This document shows positions 62,903 through 64,000 of a stretch of 64,000 nucleotides of DNA, piece after piece (the first letter of the stretch is position 1; each line of letters starts with the position of its first letter). A program made the position numbers and the translations under genes. This DNA is from VAXT01 sp963850415. Its GTDB lineage: Bacteria > Actinomycetota > Thermoleophilia > Gaiellales > Gaiellaceae. The notes under the pieces were generated by a model. The model worked only from the letters and a program-made list of their open reading frames with translations. It did no database searches and was not told the origin of the DNA. Location of the stretch: the NCBI GenBank assembly GCA_963850415.1, contig CAWKLE010000003.1:248001-312000 (forward strand), read 5' to 3'.

Positions 62903-63384
62903 CAGGTCGCTTCGGCGAGCAGCGCCTCGAGGTCGAGCGGGATGCTGATCATCGCCACGCCCTTGCCGTCTGGCGCCATCGGCCACTCCTCGCGCGGCCG
63001 GTCGCGGTACAGCTCGATCCCGTTGCCGTCCGGGTCGTTGAGGTAGAGCGCCTCGCTCACGCCGTGATCGGACGCGCCCGAGATCGGAACCCGATTGTCG
63101 ACGAGCCTCTTGAGCGCATCCGCCAGGGCGGCGCGGGTCGGGTAGCGGACGGCCAGGTGGAAGAGCCCGGTCGTCCCGGGCGAAGGCGGTGAGCCGCCCT
63201 TCGACTCCCAGGTGTTGAGGCCGATGTGGTGGTGATAGCCGCCGGCGGACAGGAACGCGGCCTGGTCGCCCATCCGCTGCATGAGGTCGAAGCCGAGCAC
63301 GTCGCGGTAGAAGCCGATCGCGCGGTCGAGGTCGGCGACCTTCAGATGGACGTGCCCGATGTCGACGCCGGGATCGATGGCCAC
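62902..63384 (-). CDS. VOC family dioxygenase/glyoxalase-like protein
   Basis: 160 residues, GTG start. The double-module VOC pattern is clear: IGHVHLKVADLDRAIGFYRDVLG with the first metal His, then LFHLAVRYPTRAALADAL and LNDPDGNGIELYRDRP with the second His and the Glu. CatE-like proteins of this form cleave catechols or bind small ligands. The small gene downstream overlaps its end. Confidence 0.87.
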   Translation of the reverse strand: MAIDPGVDIGHVHLKVADLDRAIGFYRDVLGFDLMQRMGDQAAFLSAGGYHHHIGLNTWESKGGSPPSPGTTGLFHLAVRYPTRAALADALKRLVDNRVPISGASDHGVSEALYLNDPDGNGIELYRDRPREEWPMAPDGKGVAMISIPLDLEALLAEAT

Positions 63385-63385
63385 G

Positions 63386-64000
63386 TCAGCCTCTGCGCCC
63401 TCGGCTGACGGTGAGCTTGACCTTCGCGCCGTTTCGAAGACTCGTTCGCGGCCGTGGTGACTGGCGAACGACGATGCCTTTGCGTCGACTCGAGCGAACA
63501 GTCCGGACGGTGCCGACGCGGCAGTGCGCAGTCCGGAGCTTCCGTTTCGCCTTCAGGAGCGTCATGCCGACAACCTTTGGTACCACACAGCGAACCGGCC
63601 GAGGCGGCGCAGGTGGAGGTGGCGGAGGTGGCGGAGGAGGCGGTGGCGGCTGCGCACTGCGGTCGACGACCTCGCAGTCCTCCTCCACGTAGTCGAGGGG
63701 GTCGGCGACGACGGAGTCCTGCCCGAGGCCGCAGAAAACGCCGTCCTGGAAGAGGTCGCGACTTTCAACCGTGTCGTTTCCCGCCCCGGCGTCGAAGACA
63801 TCCGAGCCCTCGAAACCCCGCAGACGATCGTTTCCGTCGCCGCCGACGATCACGTTCCCCGTGTCGTTCCCCACGAGGAGGTCGTCACCCGCGCCTCCGA
63901 GGATGTCCTCGACGTCGCGCTGCGTGGTATCGCCCTCCCCGGGCTCGCCGTCGTCGCCGGTCTGGCCGTCGAGATCGACGCTGACGGCAGCTGACCTGTC
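63386..64000 (-). CDS. Secreted RTX-repeat protein with polyproline linker and PASTA tail, 5' end outside window
   Basis: 205 codons are visible, open to base 64000. The first 90 residues carry glycine- and aspartate-rich RTX repeats (GGAGDDLLVGN, GGDGNDRLRGF, AGAGNDTVESR) that bind Ca2+. Then come 13 or so prolines with one Ala, and a PASTA domain (VPKVVGMTLLKAKRKLR to the end) like those of the TolB/PASTA and lamin-tail proteins, with one cysteine. The RTX part would fold outside the cell in Ca2+. The N-terminal part, and so the function, is not visible. Confidence 0.82.
   Translation of the reverse strand, partial: DRSAAVSVDLDGQTGDDGEPGEGDTTQRDVEDILGGAGDDLLVGNDTGNVIVGGDGNDRLRGFEGSDVFDAGAGNDTVESRDLFQDGVFCGLGQDSVVADPLDYVEEDCEVVDRSAQPPPPPPPPPPPPPAPPRPVRCVVPKVVGMTLLKAKRKLRTAHCRVGTVRTVRSSRRKGIVVRQSPRPRTSLRNGAKVKLTVSRGRRG

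Overview
The window is a GC-rich (estimated by eye at 65-70%), gene-dense chromosomal segment that looks like an actinobacterium, probably of the deep-branching Thermoleophilia type (inference, not a search result). Reasons: GC-ending codons, many GTG/TTG starts, stop/start overlaps such as ATGA, GTGA and TGATG, many leaderless-type promoters (a TANNNT box 6-8 nt before the start codon), and the gene mix (2-oxoacid:ferredoxin oxidoreductase, SPW, HAAS, CGNR and DUF1697 proteins, secreted PASTA and beta-propeller proteins). No phage, insertion sequence, CRISPR array or rRNA was seen. There is one tRNA (Asp).

Layout. 1-9.8 kb: 3' end of a methylenetetrahydrofolate-reductase-type gene, ftsH, a SnoaL-like protein, tRNA-Asp, a Mg2+ P-type ATPase with a VIT1-type transporter, a DUF4389 membrane protein and a secreted BNR propeller. 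10-17 kb: secreted TolB-like/PASTA protein, an MBL-like gene, the first of three winged-helix HTH_42 genes, a four-repeat anchor-D surface protein, and an MFS efflux gene facing a TetR regulator across a perfect 24-bp palindrome. 17-31.6 kb: DrrAB-type ABC exporter with a GNAT gene, two AlkX/YcaQ-like glycosylases, a lamin-tail protein with an 80-proline linker, a second TetR, a MerR-DUF1835 fusion, an MMPL transporter and a NarL-type two-component system. 31.6-42.2 kb: a collapsed cyclase pseudogene, class II amidotransferase, MFS pump, HerA-like ATPase, NlpC/P60 hydrolase, MBL/PAS pair, ring-cleaving dioxygenase and esterase.

42.2-48.3 kb holds four tandem paralogous secreted BNR proteins; three have broken frames and the fourth is intact. 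48.3-54.6 kb: coiled-coil protein, zinc-type CDF exporter with a LolA-like protein, MpaB-type oxygenase, ScyD-like protein, and a BolA-Grx4-DUF1326 operon. 54.8-56.1 kb: a tandem array of Flp pilin genes, each of the first three with its own terminator, plus a diverged fourth. 56.4-60 kb: a decayed RTX fragment and the korAB operon with two micro-ORFs between the subunits. 60-64 kb: PadR-HAAS pair, CGNR regulator divergent from an M23 peptidase across a 30-bp inverted repeat, a VOC protein, and the 3' end of an RTX-polyproline-PASTA secreted protein.

Themes: (1) a rich extracellular proteome with repeated modules (BNR propellers, one shared single-PASTA tail in three unrelated proteins, polyproline linkers, Flp pilins); (2) exporters paired with local regulators; (3) many frame breaks, mostly single-base and often in short C/G runs, which could be assembly errors or real decay and should be checked against reads before any gene is called dead.
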